Below, one piece after another: positions 35,126-44,332 of a DNA stretch of 64,000 bases; the stretch's first letter is position 1, and each line of letters opens with the position of its first letter. The notes under the pieces are model-generated. The model searched no databases and was not told where the DNA came from. It saw nothing but the letters and a program-made list of their open reading frames with translations. A program made the position numbers and the translations under genes. The DNA is from Sphingomonas panni (lineage in GTDB: Bacteria > Pseudomonadota > Alphaproteobacteria > Sphingomonadales > Sphingomonadaceae), in assembly GCF_022664435.1 (NCBI RefSeq), contig NZ_JAKREU010000001.1, positions 310,001 to 374,000 of the forward strand, read 5' to 3'.

Positions 35126-37339
35126 ATGACCCAGATCACGCCCGAGATCGTCGCCGAACACGGCCTGTCCCCTGAGGAATATGAGCGCGTCCTGCACGCG
35201 ATGGGGCGCGAACCCAATCTGACCGAACTCGGCATCTTCTCGGTCATGTGGTCGGAACACTGCAGCTATAAGTCGAGCCGCATTCACCTGAAGAAGCTAC
35301 CGACCACCGGCCGCCAGGTCATTTGCGGCCCCGGCGAGAATGCCGGCGTGATCGATATCGGCGACGGGCAGGCGGCGATCTTCAAGATGGAGAGCCACAA
35401 CCACCCGTCCTATATCGAACCCTATCAGGGTGCCGCGACGGGCGTTGGCGGCATCCTGCGCGACGTGTTCACCATGGGTGCGCGACCGATCGCGAACCTC
35501 AATGCGCTCCGCTTCGGCCGGCCCGATCATCCCAAGATGCGCCACCTGATCTCGGGCGTCGTCCATGGCATCGGCGGCTATGGCAATTGCGTCGGCGTGC
35601 CGACCGTCGGGGGCGAGGTGAATTTTCACCCGGCCTATGACGGCAACATCCTCGTCAACGCGATGACCGTCGGCATCGCCGATCAGGACAAGATCTTCTA
35701 TTCGGCCGCCTCGGGCGTCGGCAATCCGATCGTCTATGTCGGTTCCAAGACCGGCCGCGACGGCATTCATGGCGCGACCATGGCCTCGGCCGATTTTGGC
35801 GAGGATGCCGAGGAAAAGCGCCCGACGGTGCAGGTCGGCGACCCCTTCACCGAGAAGCTGCTGATCGAGGCGTGCCTCGAACTGATGGCCTCCGACGCGA
35901 TCGTCGCGATCCAGGACATGGGCGCGGCGGGCCTCACCTCCTCCTCGGTCGAGATGGCGTCGAAGGGCGGGGTCGGCATCGAACTGGTCATGGACGACGT
36001 GCCGCAGCGCGAACGCGGCATGACCCCGTATGAGATGATGCTGTCGGAAAGCCAGGAGCGGATGCTCATGGTGCTGAAGCCCGGCCGCGAGGACTTCGCC
36101 AAGGCGATCTTCGACAAATGGGAACTCGACTTCGCGGTCATCGGCCATGTGACCGACACCGGCCGCATGGTGCTGAAGTGGCAGGGCGAGGTCGTCGCCG
36201 ACATTCCGCTCGCCCCCCTGGCCGACGAAGCGCCGCTGTACGACCGGCCGCATGTCCCGACGCCGAAGCCCGCCGAACTGGCGAACGTACCCGCCTGCAC
36301 CGATCCCGCCGCCGACCTGCTCAAGCTGATGGGTTCGCCCGACATCGCCTCGCGCCGCTGGATCTGGGAGCAGTATGACCACATGGTCGGCGCCGACACG
36401 GTGCAGCGCCCCGGCGGCGATGCGGCGGTCGTGCGGGTGCATGGGACGCAGAAGGCGCTGGCGATGACCACCGACTGCACCCCGCGCTATTGCTTCGCCG
36501 ATCCGGTCGAAGGCGGGAAGCAGGCGATCGCCGAGGCCTATCGCAACCTGACCGCGGTCGGTGCGACGCCGCTCGCCGTCACCAACTGCCTGAACTTCGC
36601 CAACCCGCAGCGCCCGGAGATCATGGGCCAGATCGTAGGCTGCCTCGACGGCATGAGCGAGGCGTGCCGCGCGCTCGACTTCCCGATCGTGTCGGGCAAC
36701 GTGTCGCTCTACAATGAATCGAAGGCGACCGGCGGCGGCTCGGCGATCCTGCCGACCCCGGCGATCGGCGGCGTCGGCCTGCTGGCCGATTGGGAGAAGT
36801 CGGCGACGATCGCCTTCAAGCAGACCGGCGACATCATCCTGCGCGTCGGCGACCGCACCGGCTCGCTCGGCCAGTCGCTGTGGCTGCGCGAAGTCCATGG
36901 CCGCGAGGAAGGCCCGCCGCCGCCGGTCGATCTCGACGCCGAACGCAGCACCGGCGGCTATATCCGCCAGGCGATCCTGTCGGGCAAGATCACCGCGTGT
37001 CACGACGTGTCGGACGGCGGCGTCGCGGTGACCGTCGCCGAAATGGCGCTGGCCGGCAATGTCGGCGCGATCCTCGACCGCAAGCTGCCGTTCGACGACA
37101 TCGCCCGTTCGCTCTTCGCCGAGGATCAGGGCGTGTACATCGTCACGGTCCACGACCATGCGCTGCTCGAATTCCTGCAGGGCGCGGAAAAGGCCGGCGT
37201 GGATGCCGAACCGATCGGCCGCACCATCGGCAGCCGCATCATCTTCGAACTGAACGACGGCGACTTCGCGGTATCGCTGGCCGACCTGCGCGGCGCGCAC
37301 GAAGGCTTCTTCCCCGCGCTGATGGACAGCGCCGCCTGA
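35126..37339 (+). CDS. purL: Phosphoribosylformylglycinamidine synthase subunit PurL
   Basis: PurL converts FGAR to FGAM in purine synthesis using ammonia from PurQ, with PurS as a bridging subunit. The 737-aa length is that of the small PurL. Seen: [16 protein letters not shown] (about 34), [20 protein letters not shown] (about 85), [16 protein letters not shown] (about 262), [10 protein letters not shown] (about 431), [13 protein letters not shown] (about 487) and [18 protein letters not shown] (about 626). purS and purQ are not in the window. ATG 35126 is chosen; the frame upstream is open but uncharacteristic. Confidence 0.97.
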   Translation: MTQITPEIVAEHGLSPEEYERVLHAMGREPNLTELGIFSVMWSEHCSYKSSRIHLKKLPTTGRQVICGPGENAGVIDIGDGQAAIFKMESHNHPSYIEPYQGAATGVGGILRDVFTMGARPIANLNALRFGRPDHPKMRHLISGVVHGIGGYGNCVGVPTVGGEVNFHPAYDGNILVNAMTVGIADQDKIFYSAASGVGNPIVYVGSKTGRDGIHGATMASADFGEDAEEKRPTVQVGDPFTEKLLIEACLELMASDAIVAIQDMGAAGLTSSSVEMASKGGVGIELVMDDVPQRERGMTPYEMMLSESQERMLMVLKPGREDFAKAIFDKWELDFAVIGHVTDTGRMVLKWQGEVVADIPLAPLADEAPLYDRPHVPTPKPAELANVPACTDPAADLLKLMGSPDIASRRWIWEQYDHMVGADTVQRPGGDAAVVRVHGTQKALAMTTDCTPRYCFADPVEGGKQAIAEAYRNLTAVGATPLAVTNCLNFANPQRPEIMGQIVGCLDGMSEACRALDFPIVSGNVSLYNESKATGGGSAILPTPAIGGVGLLADWEKSATIAFKQTGDIILRVGDRTGSLGQSLWLREVHGREEGPPPPVDLDAERSTGGYIRQAILSGKITACHDVSDGGVAVTVAEMALAGNVGAILDRKLPFDDIARSLFAEDQGVYIVTVHDHALLEFLQGAEKAGVDAEPIGRTIGSRIIFELNDGDFAVSLADLRGAHEGFFPALMDSAA

Positions 37340-37348
37340 GTCCGCTTC

Positions 37349-37374
37349 CCCCTGCCCGTGCGATCGGGCAGGGG
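37349..37374 (+). promoter_or_regulatory. 10-bp hairpin between purL and the DUF418 gene, overlapping its ribosome site
   Basis: CCCCTGCCCG (37349-37358) and CGGGCAGGGG (37365-37374) are perfect complements with a 6-base loop. The 3' arm contains AGGGG, the only ribosome-site-like sequence for the DUF418 start ATG 37381. The structure could end purL transcription or mask translation of the next gene. Confidence 0.5.
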
Positions 37375-37380
37375 TTGGCG

Positions 37381-38613
37381 ATGACCGCCCCCCGCCCCCC
37401 CGCCGCCGCCGACCGCATCGTCACGCTCGACGTGGTGCGCGGGGTCGCGGTTATCGGCATCCTGTTCGTCAATATCCTGAGCTTCGCGCTGCCCGATACC
37501 GCGCGGCTCAATCCCTATGCCGGGGGAATGCAGGGACCGGCGGACCTGTGGGCCTATTTCGCGACGATGATCGCGTTCGACGGCAAGATGCGCGGGCTGT
37601 TCTCCTTCCTGTTCGGCGCATCACTGTTGCTGGTCGTCGATCGCGCCGAGGCGGCGGGCGCGGACCCCGCGGCGGTGCACTACCGGCGGATGGGCTGGCT
37701 GTTCGCCCTTGGCCTCGCCCATGCCACCCTGCTCTGGGCCGGCGATATCCTGATGCATTATGCGCTGGTCGGCTCGGTGGCCTTCGCCTTCCGCCGCCAC
37801 AGCCCGGGCCGACTGGTCGCGTTCGGTTGCGGCTTTGCGGTGGTGACGTGGCTGTTCCTCGGAATGATCGCCATGTCCTATCTGGCGATGCGCTCCGCCG
37901 GTACGCCTGCCGCCGCACGGGGCCTGCGCGACCTCGACAATGGCTTCGGCATCCCCGCCCCCGCCGTGCTGGCGCAGGAAGTCGCGCTGTTCCGTGGCGG
38001 CTATACCGGCATCCTGCACCACAACCTGACGGAGGTCGCAACGACGCTCTACAACGTGCTGTTCATCGGATTCGAGACGCTCGGCTATATGCTGTTCGGC
38101 ATGGCGGCACTGCGCAGCGGGATGCTGACGGGCGGCTGGTCGCGGCAGCGGCTCGCGCGCTGGGTGCTGACGGGCATCGGGATCGGCGGCGCGGGCTACG
38201 CCGCTTTGACCGGCTGGTTGCTCGCGCGTGGCATCGATACCGGCACGGTCCTGATCGGGCCGTTCGCGCTGACCCCGCCGCTGCGCGCGGTCATGATCCC
38301 GGGCTATGCCGCCGCGATCATGATGGCGGCGTCACGCGGCGGAGCGATTACCCGGCGGTTCGCTGCGGTGGGGCAGATGGCGCTGAGCAACTACCTGCTG
38401 ACCAGCCTCGTCATGTGCCTCGTCTTCTATGGCTGGGGCCTCGGCCAGTTTGCGTCGTGGCCGCGGGTGAGCCTGTACCTGCCGGTGCTAGCGATAGGTG
38501 CGCTGATGCTGCTGTGGTCGCAACCATGGCTGACGCGCCATCGCTTCGGTCCGTTCGAATGGCTGTGGCGGTCGCTCGCCCGCTGGCGGGTGCAACCGCT
38601 TCGCAAGCGCTGA
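37381..38613 (+). CDS. DUF418 family integral membrane protein
   Basis: This 410-aa protein has about ten transmembrane helices. It begins RIVTLDVVRGVAVIGILFVN (about 13-32), the signature shared by DUF418/DUF1624 proteins related to acyltransferase-3 and HGSNAT-like membrane acyltransferases. The family motif FDGKMRGLFSFLFGASLLL (about 66) and a C-terminal DUF418 domain (ALSNYLLTSLVMCLVFYGWG, about 335) are clear. Substrate unknown. It follows purL by 41 bp and may be cotranscribed. Confidence 0.88.
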   Translation: MTAPRPPAAADRIVTLDVVRGVAVIGILFVNILSFALPDTARLNPYAGGMQGPADLWAYFATMIAFDGKMRGLFSFLFGASLLLVVDRAEAAGADPAAVHYRRMGWLFALGLAHATLLWAGDILMHYALVGSVAFAFRRHSPGRLVAFGCGFAVVTWLFLGMIAMSYLAMRSAGTPAAARGLRDLDNGFGIPAPAVLAQEVALFRGGYTGILHHNLTEVATTLYNVLFIGFETLGYMLFGMAALRSGMLTGGWSRQRLARWVLTGIGIGGAGYAALTGWLLARGIDTGTVLIGPFALTPPLRAVMIPGYAAAIMMAASRGGAITRRFAAVGQMALSNYLLTSLVMCLVFYGWGLGQFASWPRVSLYLPVLAIGALMLLWSQPWLTRHRFGPFEWLWRSLARWRVQPLRKR

Positions 38614-38704
38614 TGCCGCAGGTTCATGCGAGTCATCCGCAATAGTTCTTGCGAACGAGTTTCATTACTACTATACCTCGACTCGTCGGAGCGAGGGCGA
38701 GAAC

Positions 38705-38875
38705 ATGGTCGTATGCGTCTGTAATGCCATCAGAGAACGCGATGTTCGCGCGGCGGCGCGGGGCGGTGCCAGCAGTGCCTGCCAAGCATATCGCGCCTTG
38801 GGCTGTCAGGCGAAATGCGGTCAGTGCGTGCCGTTCGCGCGAGCCATTATCGATGCGGAGCGCGCGGCTGCATAG
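38705..38875 (+). CDS. bfd: Bacterioferritin-associated ferredoxin Bfd
   Basis: This 56-aa protein is a [2Fe-2S] BFD-like ferredoxin: MVVCVCNAIRERDVRAAA supplies Cys4 and Cys6, and ALGCQAKCGQCVP supplies the C-x2-C pair (about 38-41). Bfd donates electrons to bacterioferritin heme to release stored iron. AGGGCGAG lies upstream of ATG 38705. The bacterioferritin gene starts 102 bp downstream on the same strand. The AT-rich stretch at about 38640-38680, TTGCGAACGAGTTTCATTA, could be an iron-regulator site, but I cannot match it confidently to a Fur box. Confidence 0.9.
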   Translation: MVVCVCNAIRERDVRAAARGGASSACQAYRALGCQAKCGQCVPFARAIIDAERAAA

Positions 38876-38977
38876 CGTTCTCAGCTGCAGGAAATGGCAG
38901 AATTCCGCCATTTCCGACTGTCGTTACGCCGTCATAACGCGTAAGAGCCGTCCATCACCACGATAAGGACGAACGAC

Positions 38978-39469
38978 GTGAAGGGCGACGCCAAGGTCAT
39001 CGAATTTCTGAACGAAGCGCTCAAGAACGAGCTGACGGCAGTCAACCAATATTGGTTGCACTATCGCCTGCTCGACCATTGGGGCGTCTACAAGCTCGCC
39101 AAGTTCGAGCGTCATGAATCGATCGACGAGATGAAGCATGCCGACCGTCTGGCGGAGCGCATCCTGTTCCTCGACGGCCTGCCCAACTTCCAGCTGCTCG
39201 GCCGCCTGCGCGTGGGCGAAACCGTCGAGGAAGTGCTGAAAGCCGACCTCGCGATCGAGGTCGAGGCCGTGGCCCAGCTGCGCGAAGCCGTCGCCTATTG
39301 CGAAAGTATCCGCGACTTCGTCAGCCGCGACCTGTTCGCCGAGATCCTGTCGAACGAGGAAGAGCATGTCGACACGCTCGAAACCCAGTTCGAGATGATC
39401 GAGCGGATGGGTATCCAGAATTACGTGCAGCTCAATTCGGTCGCCGAACTCGACAAGCACGAGGGCTGA
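38978..39469 (+). CDS. bfr: Bacterioferritin
   Basis: Bacterioferritin (163 aa) forms a 24-mer that oxidises and stores iron. Seen: ferroxidase ligands in NEALKNELTAVNQYWLHYR (about 11-29; Glu18), ESIDEMKHADRLAERILFLDG (about 47-67; Glu51, His54 and the heme ligand Met52), Glu94 in AIEVEAVAQL and EILSNEEEHVDTLETQ (about 126-141; Glu127, His130). The start is GTG 38978. It pairs with bfd immediately upstream. Confidence 0.97.
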   Translation: MKGDAKVIEFLNEALKNELTAVNQYWLHYRLLDHWGVYKLAKFERHESIDEMKHADRLAERILFLDGLPNFQLLGRLRVGETVEEVLKADLAIEVEAVAQLREAVAYCESIRDFVSRDLFAEILSNEEEHVDTLETQFEMIERMGIQNYVQLNSVAELDKHEG

Positions 39470-39477
39470 CCTGACGT

Positions 39478-39505
39478 TACCGGCCGCGTACAAGCGTGGC
39501 CGGTA
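39478..39505. terminator. Hairpin downstream of bfr
   Basis: TACCGGCC (39478-39485) pairs perfectly with GGCCGGTA (39498-39505), with partial pairing inside the 12-base loop (GCGTACAAGCGT). It lies 9 bp past the bfr stop in the convergent space with the Hpt gene. No T-run follows on either strand, so termination efficiency is uncertain. Confidence 0.45.
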
Positions 39506-39553
39506 GCGAACCACCAAAATGGCGCGGTCGCCCGGACGGGCGTCCGCGCGATC

Positions 39554-39961
39554 CTATAAAGCGACGGGACGCTTGCCGAAGGCCGATGGGCGGCGGACGG
39601 CCAGAGGATTGGTTTCGCGCTCCAGCATCGCCAACGTGGCTTCGAAGGTCGGACGCAAGCGGGCGATATGCTCCAGCGCCTCGGTCGGCACGTCGCGGGT
39701 CTCGACGCATTTGCGGGCGATCACTTCGATCCCTTCGGCAAGGTCGGCCAGCGTCTCCGCGCCGAACTGGCGCGATTCACCCTTCAGCGTATGGGCGGGC
39801 AGCACCATCGCCGCCGCGTTCTGGTCCCGCATGGCCGTTTCGATCGCCCGGACCGACTTGATACCGTCTTCCTTGAAATAGCCGAGGATGCGGACGAAAT
39901 TCCCGCCCAGTTCAACCCGTGCCGCGGCAAGCACGCGTTGATCGATCAATCCATCGTTCAT
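39554..39961 (-). CDS. Hpt domain protein
   Basis: This 135-aa protein is a histidine phosphotransfer module. The phosphorylated His lies in VLPAHTLKGESRQFGA (about residues 53-67), followed by the helical LADLAEGIEVIARKC. Stand-alone Hpt proteins relay phosphate between response regulators. No kinase or response regulator is adjacent. The start ATG 39961 (MNDGLIDQRV) is preferred over an upstream ATG at 40006. Confidence 0.87.
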   Translation of the reverse strand: MNDGLIDQRVLAAARVELGGNFVRILGYFKEDGIKSVRAIETAMRDQNAAAMVLPAHTLKGESRQFGAETLADLAEGIEVIARKCVETRDVPTEALEHIARLRPTFEATLAMLERETNPLAVRRPSAFGKRPVAL

Positions 39962-40070
39962 TACAGCCGCCCCCGTCGTGCGAAGCGACGCCGCGTCCGG
40001 CGCCATTCCGCGACTCTATCGCCGACGTCGTAAACAAGATGTTTATATGGGCAGTCGAAGGATAGGGATT

Positions 40071-41333
40071 TCAGCTGAGCAGCAGCCCCGCCAGCGCCGC
40101 CGACATCAGGTTCGCCAGGCTGCCGGCGACCAGCGCCCGGATGCCGAGCTTCGCGATCATCGGTCGCTGGTTGGGGGCGAGGCTGCCGGTCACCGCCATC
40201 TGGATCGCGATCGACGAGAAGTTGGCGAAGCCGCACAGCGCGAAGGTGATGATCGCGATCGTCCGGGTCGACAGCTGCGCCCCCGCTTCGCCGAGCGAGA
40301 TGTACGCGACGAATTCGTTCAGCACGACTTTCTGCCCGAACAGGCCACCGGCGATCCCCGCCTCGTTCCACGGCACGTTCAGCAGGTACATGACCGGCGC
40401 AAAGACATAGCCGAGCAACCGCTGGAAGCTGAGGTCGGCAACCCCGAACCAGTTGCCGATGCCGCCGAGCAGGCCGTTGGCCAGCGCGACCAGCGCGACG
40501 AACGCCAGCACCATCGCACCGACCGCCACCGCCAGCTTCACGCCGGTCTGGGCACCCTGCGCCGCCGCCATGATGATGTTGGCGGGACGCTCCTCGTCAT
40601 GCGTCGCTTCGGCCAGCGCGATCGCCTCTGCTTCCCGGTCGTCGCCGAGCGGCAGTTCGCCGGCCGGCGGCTCGGGCGTGTCGGGCATGATGATCTTCGC
40701 CATCAGGATGCCGCCCGGCGCCGCCATGAAGCTTGCCGCCAGCAAGAAATCGATGCGGATACCCATCGACGCATAGGCCGCAAGGATCGTGCCCGCGACG
40801 CCCGCCATGCCGCTGGTCATCACCGTGAACAGCTGCGCCGGGGTGAGGCCTGCCAGATAAGGGCGGATGACGAGCGGCGATTCGCTCTGCCCGACGAAGA
40901 TGTTGGCGGCAGCGCACAGCGATTCGACCTTGCTGACGCCGATCACCTTTTCGATGCCGCCGCCGATCCAGCGCACCACCAGCTGCATGATCCCCAGATA
41001 ATAGAGGATCGACACCAGCGACGCGAAGAAGATGATGACCGGCAGCGCGGCGATGGCGAAGCTCTGCCCGCCGATTTCCGGCCGGGCGAGCGGCCCGAAC
41101 AGGAACGACGTGCCGGCATTGGCATAGGCCAGCAGATTGGCGACGCCGCCCGACAGGAACCCCAGCACGCCCTTCCCCCATGGCGTATAGAGGACCAGCA
41201 CGGCGATGCCGACCTGCAGGGCGAAGGCGGCGCCGACCACGCGCGGCCGGATGGCGCGGCGGTTGGTCGACAGTGCGACGGCGATCCCCAGAATCACGAC
41301 GATGCCGGCGATGCCGATCAGAAAACGAGTCAT
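40071..41333 (-). CDS. nupC: Concentrative nucleoside transporter, NupC/CNT family
   Basis: This 420-aa protein has about ten membrane segments and CNT motifs: [18 protein letters not shown] (about 144), [20 protein letters not shown] (about 172), [18 protein letters not shown] (about 330) and [17 protein letters not shown] (about 357). It imports nucleosides with a proton or sodium gradient. The start ATG 41333 follows an upstream open stretch with no family features. Confidence 0.93.
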   Translation of the reverse strand: MTRFLIGIAGIVVILGIAVALSTNRRAIRPRVVGAAFALQVGIAVLVLYTPWGKGVLGFLSGGVANLLAYANAGTSFLFGPLARPEIGGQSFAIAALPVIIFFASLVSILYYLGIMQLVVRWIGGGIEKVIGVSKVESLCAAANIFVGQSESPLVIRPYLAGLTPAQLFTVMTSGMAGVAGTILAAYASMGIRIDFLLAASFMAAPGGILMAKIIMPDTPEPPAGELPLGDDREAEAIALAEATHDEERPANIIMAAAQGAQTGVKLAVAVGAMVLAFVALVALANGLLGGIGNWFGVADLSFQRLLGYVFAPVMYLLNVPWNEAGIAGGLFGQKVVLNEFVAYISLGEAGAQLSTRTIAIITFALCGFANFSSIAIQMAVTGSLAPNQRPMIAKLGIRALVAGSLANLMSAALAGLLLS

Positions 41334-41465
41334 GCTAAGCGTGCTATCCTGCCCCGCCGCCCTGCCCGGACGGCCCAAACCGTCGTGACATGCCATGCCG
41401 ACGGCCGGGACGCCAGCGGTGACAAACGCTTTTGCCATCGACGAATTTCGGGACTAGCAAGGGCC

Positions 41466-42122
41466 ATGACGACCGCTCCCCCCGCTGCGCCCGCGACGAT
41501 CGCCCTGCCGCGCGCACTGTTCATCTTCTCGATCTTCTACGGCGGGCTGGTCTGCATCGCCGGCGTACTGGGCAACAAACAGGTCGCGCTCGGCCCGCTC
41601 GCGGTCGAGGCGGGCATCTTCGCCTTCCTGCTGCTGGTCGTCGTGTCGAGCGCGATCGCCGAACTCTATGGCCCGGGGCGGGCGAAGCATCTGGTATGGT
41701 TCGGGTTCGTGCCGCTCATCACGTCGATGATTCTGTCGTGGATCGTCTGGGCGCTGCCTGCATCGGCGGACATGCTGCCCGCCAACCGCGATGCGATCCA
41801 GATCATCCTCGGCGCGACCTGGCGCATCTGGGGCGCGGGGATCATCGCCTATGGCGTATCGCAGACGCTCAACGTCACCATCTTCGGCTGGCTGAAGCGT
41901 GGGCAGGGCAAGCTGCTGTGGCTACGCGCCGCCATCGCCAGCGTGCTGTCGCAGATCGTCGACACGCTGATTTTCGTGACGGTCGCCTTTTACGGCGTCT
42001 TCCCGATCGGGCAGCTGGTCGTCGGGCAGATGCTGGCCAAGGTCGTGCTGTCGATCGTGCTCGTCCCGCCGCTGATCTATGCCTTTGTCGGTCTGGGGCG
42101 CTGGCTGGACCGTGCGCGGTAA
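41466..42122 (+). CDS. Queuosine precursor transporter (YhhQ/QPTR family)
   Basis: This 218-aa protein has six transmembrane helices and the VUT/YhhQ family pattern: [17 protein letters not shown] (about 19), [20 protein letters not shown] (about 60), [19 protein letters not shown] (about 127) and [16 protein letters not shown] (about 160). These proteins import preQ0/preQ1 for tRNA queuosine. A divergent promoter region with nupC of about 130 bp precedes it. gluQRS at 50.2 kb acts later on queuosine-modified tRNA-Asp. Confidence 0.9.
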   Translation: MTTAPPAAPATIALPRALFIFSIFYGGLVCIAGVLGNKQVALGPLAVEAGIFAFLLLVVVSSAIAELYGPGRAKHLVWFGFVPLITSMILSWIVWALPASADMLPANRDAIQIILGATWRIWGAGIIAYGVSQTLNVTIFGWLKRGQGKLLWLRAAIASVLSQIVDTLIFVTVAFYGVFPIGQLVVGQMLAKVVLSIVLVPPLIYAFVGLGRWLDRAR

Positions 42123-42129
42123 GAAGGAT

Positions 42130-42365
42130 TTCGGTTCACGCGAAGGCGCGGGGGCGCGGAGAGAAAGAGATTATTCGCGCAGAGGCGCAGAGGACGCTGA
42201 GGGGTCGTGGTGCCGGCAATGGCGGCCTGTCTGGCGCAGGCTCTTCTCTATCGGAAGCCGATGAAGGCGAGCTGCTGTCGCAGCAAGCACAACCTCTCAG
42301 CGCCCTCTGCGCCTCTGCGCGAAAATACCCTTTCTTCTTCTCCGCGCCTCCGCGTGAACCAACTT
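42130..42365. repeat. Long inverted repeat, about 235 bp
   Basis: The left arm (GGTTCACGCGAAGGCGCGGG at 42132, then CGCGCAGAGGCGCAGAGGAC near 42176) pairs with the right arm (GCCCTCTGCGCCTCTGCGCG near 42302, then CTCCGCGCCTCCGCGTGAACC ending near 42360). It sits directly between the queuosine-precursor transporter stop and the argB start. Confidence 0.78.
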
Positions 42366-42403
42366 CTTCCTTCCAACCCCCGACCCCGCTAAAGCGCCCA
42401 ACC

Positions 42404-43300
42404 ATGACCCACGCTCCCGATCCGAAGATGCTCGCCAAGGCGGAAACGCTGACCGAGGCGTTGCCCTATCTGCAACGCTATGCCGGTCGCACCTTCGTGG
42501 TGAAATATGGCGGCCACGCGATGGGCGATCCCGAACTGGCGCGCGATTTCGCAGAGGATGTCGTGCTGCTGAAGCAGGTCGGTATCAATCCGGTCGTCGT
42601 CCACGGCGGCGGTCCGCAGATCGGCGCGATGCTGAAGCGGCTGGGCGTCGAATCGCGTTTCGTCGACGGGCTGCGCGTCACCGACGCCGCCACCGCCGAA
42701 GTCGCGGAGATGGTGCTGGCCGGCAAGATCAACAAGGAAATCGTCGCCTGGATCGCGGCAGCCGGCGGCAAGGCGGTCGGCATTTCGGGCAAGGACGCGC
42801 GGCTCGTCACCGCCGAAAAGGTCGGCCGCAACGAACCCGACCGGGCGCAGGGCATCGAACGCCATGTCGACCTGGGCTTTGTCGGCACGCCGGTCGCGGT
42901 CGATCCGACCATCCTGCACAGCCTTGCGCGGGACGGCTTCATCCCCGTCGTCGCTCCGGTGGCACTGGGCGCCGATGGCGACACGTACAACATCAACGCC
43001 GACACCATGGCCGGGTCGATCGCGGGGGCGATGGGCGCCTCGCGCTTCTTCCTGCTGACCGATGTCGCGGGGGTGCTCGACAAGACCGGCGAGCTGCTGA
43101 CCGATCTCGACGCCGCGCGCATCGCCGAACTGAAGGCGGACGGCACGATCAGCGGCGGCATGATCCCGAAGGTCGAGACGTGCGTGGCGGCAGTAGCACA
43201 GGGCGTCGATGCGGCCGTCATTCTCGATGGCCGCGTGCCGCACGCCATGTTGCTCGAAATCTTCACCGAACAGGGTGCGGGCACCCTCGTCCATGCCTGA
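42404..43300 (+). CDS. argB: N-acetylglutamate kinase
   Basis: ArgB phosphorylates N-acetylglutamate, the second step of arginine synthesis. The 298-aa protein has [12 protein letters not shown] (about 30), [18 protein letters not shown] (about 65), [17 protein letters not shown] (about 194), [11 protein letters not shown] (about 217) and [14 protein letters not shown] (about 246). The N-terminal helix (about 1-27) is of the arginine-sensitive, hexameric type. Start ATG 42404 lies just after the long inverted repeat. yggT follows after 61 bp. Confidence 0.97.
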   Translation: MTHAPDPKMLAKAETLTEALPYLQRYAGRTFVVKYGGHAMGDPELARDFAEDVVLLKQVGINPVVVHGGGPQIGAMLKRLGVESRFVDGLRVTDAATAEVAEMVLAGKINKEIVAWIAAAGGKAVGISGKDARLVTAEKVGRNEPDRAQGIERHVDLGFVGTPVAVDPTILHSLARDGFIPVVAPVALGADGDTYNINADTMAGSIAGAMGASRFFLLTDVAGVLDKTGELLTDLDAARIAELKADGTISGGMIPKVETCVAAVAQGVDAAVILDGRVPHAMLLEIFTEQGAGTLVHA

Positions 43301-43361
43301 GGGTTGGAGACGGCGGGCAGCGTCCCTATAGTCGCTGCCTGTTGCACGAAAGGCTGATGCG

Positions 43362-43664
43362 TTGAACGTCCTGCTCGATATCATTCAAGTGCTGCTGAAC
43401 GTCCTGTGGTGGATCATCATCGCGCAGTTCATCCTGTCGATCCTGATCTCGTTCAACGTCATCAACACCCATAACGACTTCATCCGCTCGCTCTATCGCG
43501 GGCTGCTGGCCGTGACCGAGCCGATCTATCGCCCGATCCGGCGCATCCTGCCCGATTTCGGCGGCATCGACTTTTCGCCGATGGTGGTCCTCGTGCTGAT
43601 GAGCATCCTGCAGGGCATCATCATCCCCGCCATCTATCGCGCGACGGTTTCCACGTTCATCTGA
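43362..43664 (+). CDS. YggT family membrane protein
   Basis: This 100-aa protein has two transmembrane helices (about 8-28 and 72-93) flanking the conserved RGLLAVTEPIYRPIRRILPD (about 45-64). YggT/CcmB3-type proteins influence membrane or division organisation; the precise role is unsettled. The start is TTG 43362. Its 3' end overlaps the convergent HTH gene by 31 bp. Confidence 0.9.
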   Translation: MNVLLDIIQVLLNVLWWIIIAQFILSILISFNVINTHNDFIRSLYRGLLAVTEPIYRPIRRILPDFGGIDFSPMVVLVLMSILQGIIIPAIYRATVSTFI

Positions 43665-43861
43665 CCCTGGGTCGGGCTGACGAACACGTCCTCGATCGTC
43701 AGCCCGAACAGTTCGGCGATGCGAAAGGCGAGCGGTAGCGACGGGTCGTAACGGCCTGTTTCGATCGCGTTGACGCTCTGGCGCGATACCTCCAGCCGTT
43801 CGGCCAGATGCTGCTGCGACCAGCCGCGCTCGGCGCGCAGGCGCTTGAGGTGGTTATCCAA
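43634..43861 (-). CDS. XRE-type helix-turn-helix regulator
   Basis: This 75-aa protein is almost only an HTH_3 domain: DNHLKRLRAERGWSQQHLAE, then LEVSRQSVNAIETGRYDPSL and FRIAELFGLTIEDVF. It matches the small YozG/YgzD-like regulators commonly paired with a membrane protein. The start is TTG 43861 and overlaps the stop of the upstream membrane-protein gene by 8 bp. The two probably form a regulator-membrane protein unit. Confidence 0.9.
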   Translation of the reverse strand: MDNHLKRLRAERGWSQQHLAERLEVSRQSVNAIETGRYDPSLPLAFRIAELFGLTIEDVFVSPTQGQMNVETVAR

Positions 43862-44267
43862 TCGCCCGCTCCCGCGCCCGCAGGATACCGCGCACGCACG
43901 CCGCGACGCCCTGCAGGCCGAACCAGAGGGTCGCCACATAATAATGCGCGGTAGGGCCGACCAGGCCGAACCCTTCGAGAAATCCCCAACCGGTGGTGAT
44001 CGACAGCGTCGCGCCGGTCACGATTAGCAGGTCGTGGACCATCTGCGCCCTGATATATTCGTCGCGCATCTCGATCAGCAATCGTCCGATGACGACGAAC
44101 ACCAGTGCGATCGGCACGGCGGGCAGCACGGCGGCGACATAGGCGAGGATGCCGGTCGGCGTCGCGTAGCGAAACCACAGGTTCACCCCCACCAGCGTGA
44201 CCCCGTACAGCAGCATCACGCTCATCAGCCGGACGGTATAGCGTTTGGTTTCAGGCGGCATCGACAT
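43854..44267 (-). CDS. Membrane protein of unknown function, partner of the HTH regulator
   Basis: This 137-aa protein has four predicted transmembrane helices (about 17-36, 42-64, 78-99 and 106-125). It starts MSMPPETKRYTVRL at 44267; an ATG at 44309 is less likely. The conserved text LIEMRDEYIRAQMVHDLL resembles small proteins often found in front of XRE regulators. Bases between it and the hbd gene on the same strand hold no other frame. Confidence 0.75.
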   Translation of the reverse strand: MSMPPETKRYTVRLMSVMLLYGVTLVGVNLWFRYATPTGILAYVAAVLPAVPIALVFVVIGRLLIEMRDEYIRAQMVHDLLIVTGATLSITTGWGFLEGFGLVGPTAHYYVATLWFGLQGVAACVRGILRARERAIG

Positions 44268-44332
44268 GCGGGCGTCCTCCACTGGTGTGAAGGACGCTTT
44301 ACATGACAAGCTTGCTTTACGTCAAGCGTCCT

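Noticed and set aside
35297..37300. Long minus-strand frame (667 codons) across purL.
   Set aside because: It is the antisense shadow of purL caused by GC-rich third positions; composition is Arg/Asp/Ala-rich with no family motif.
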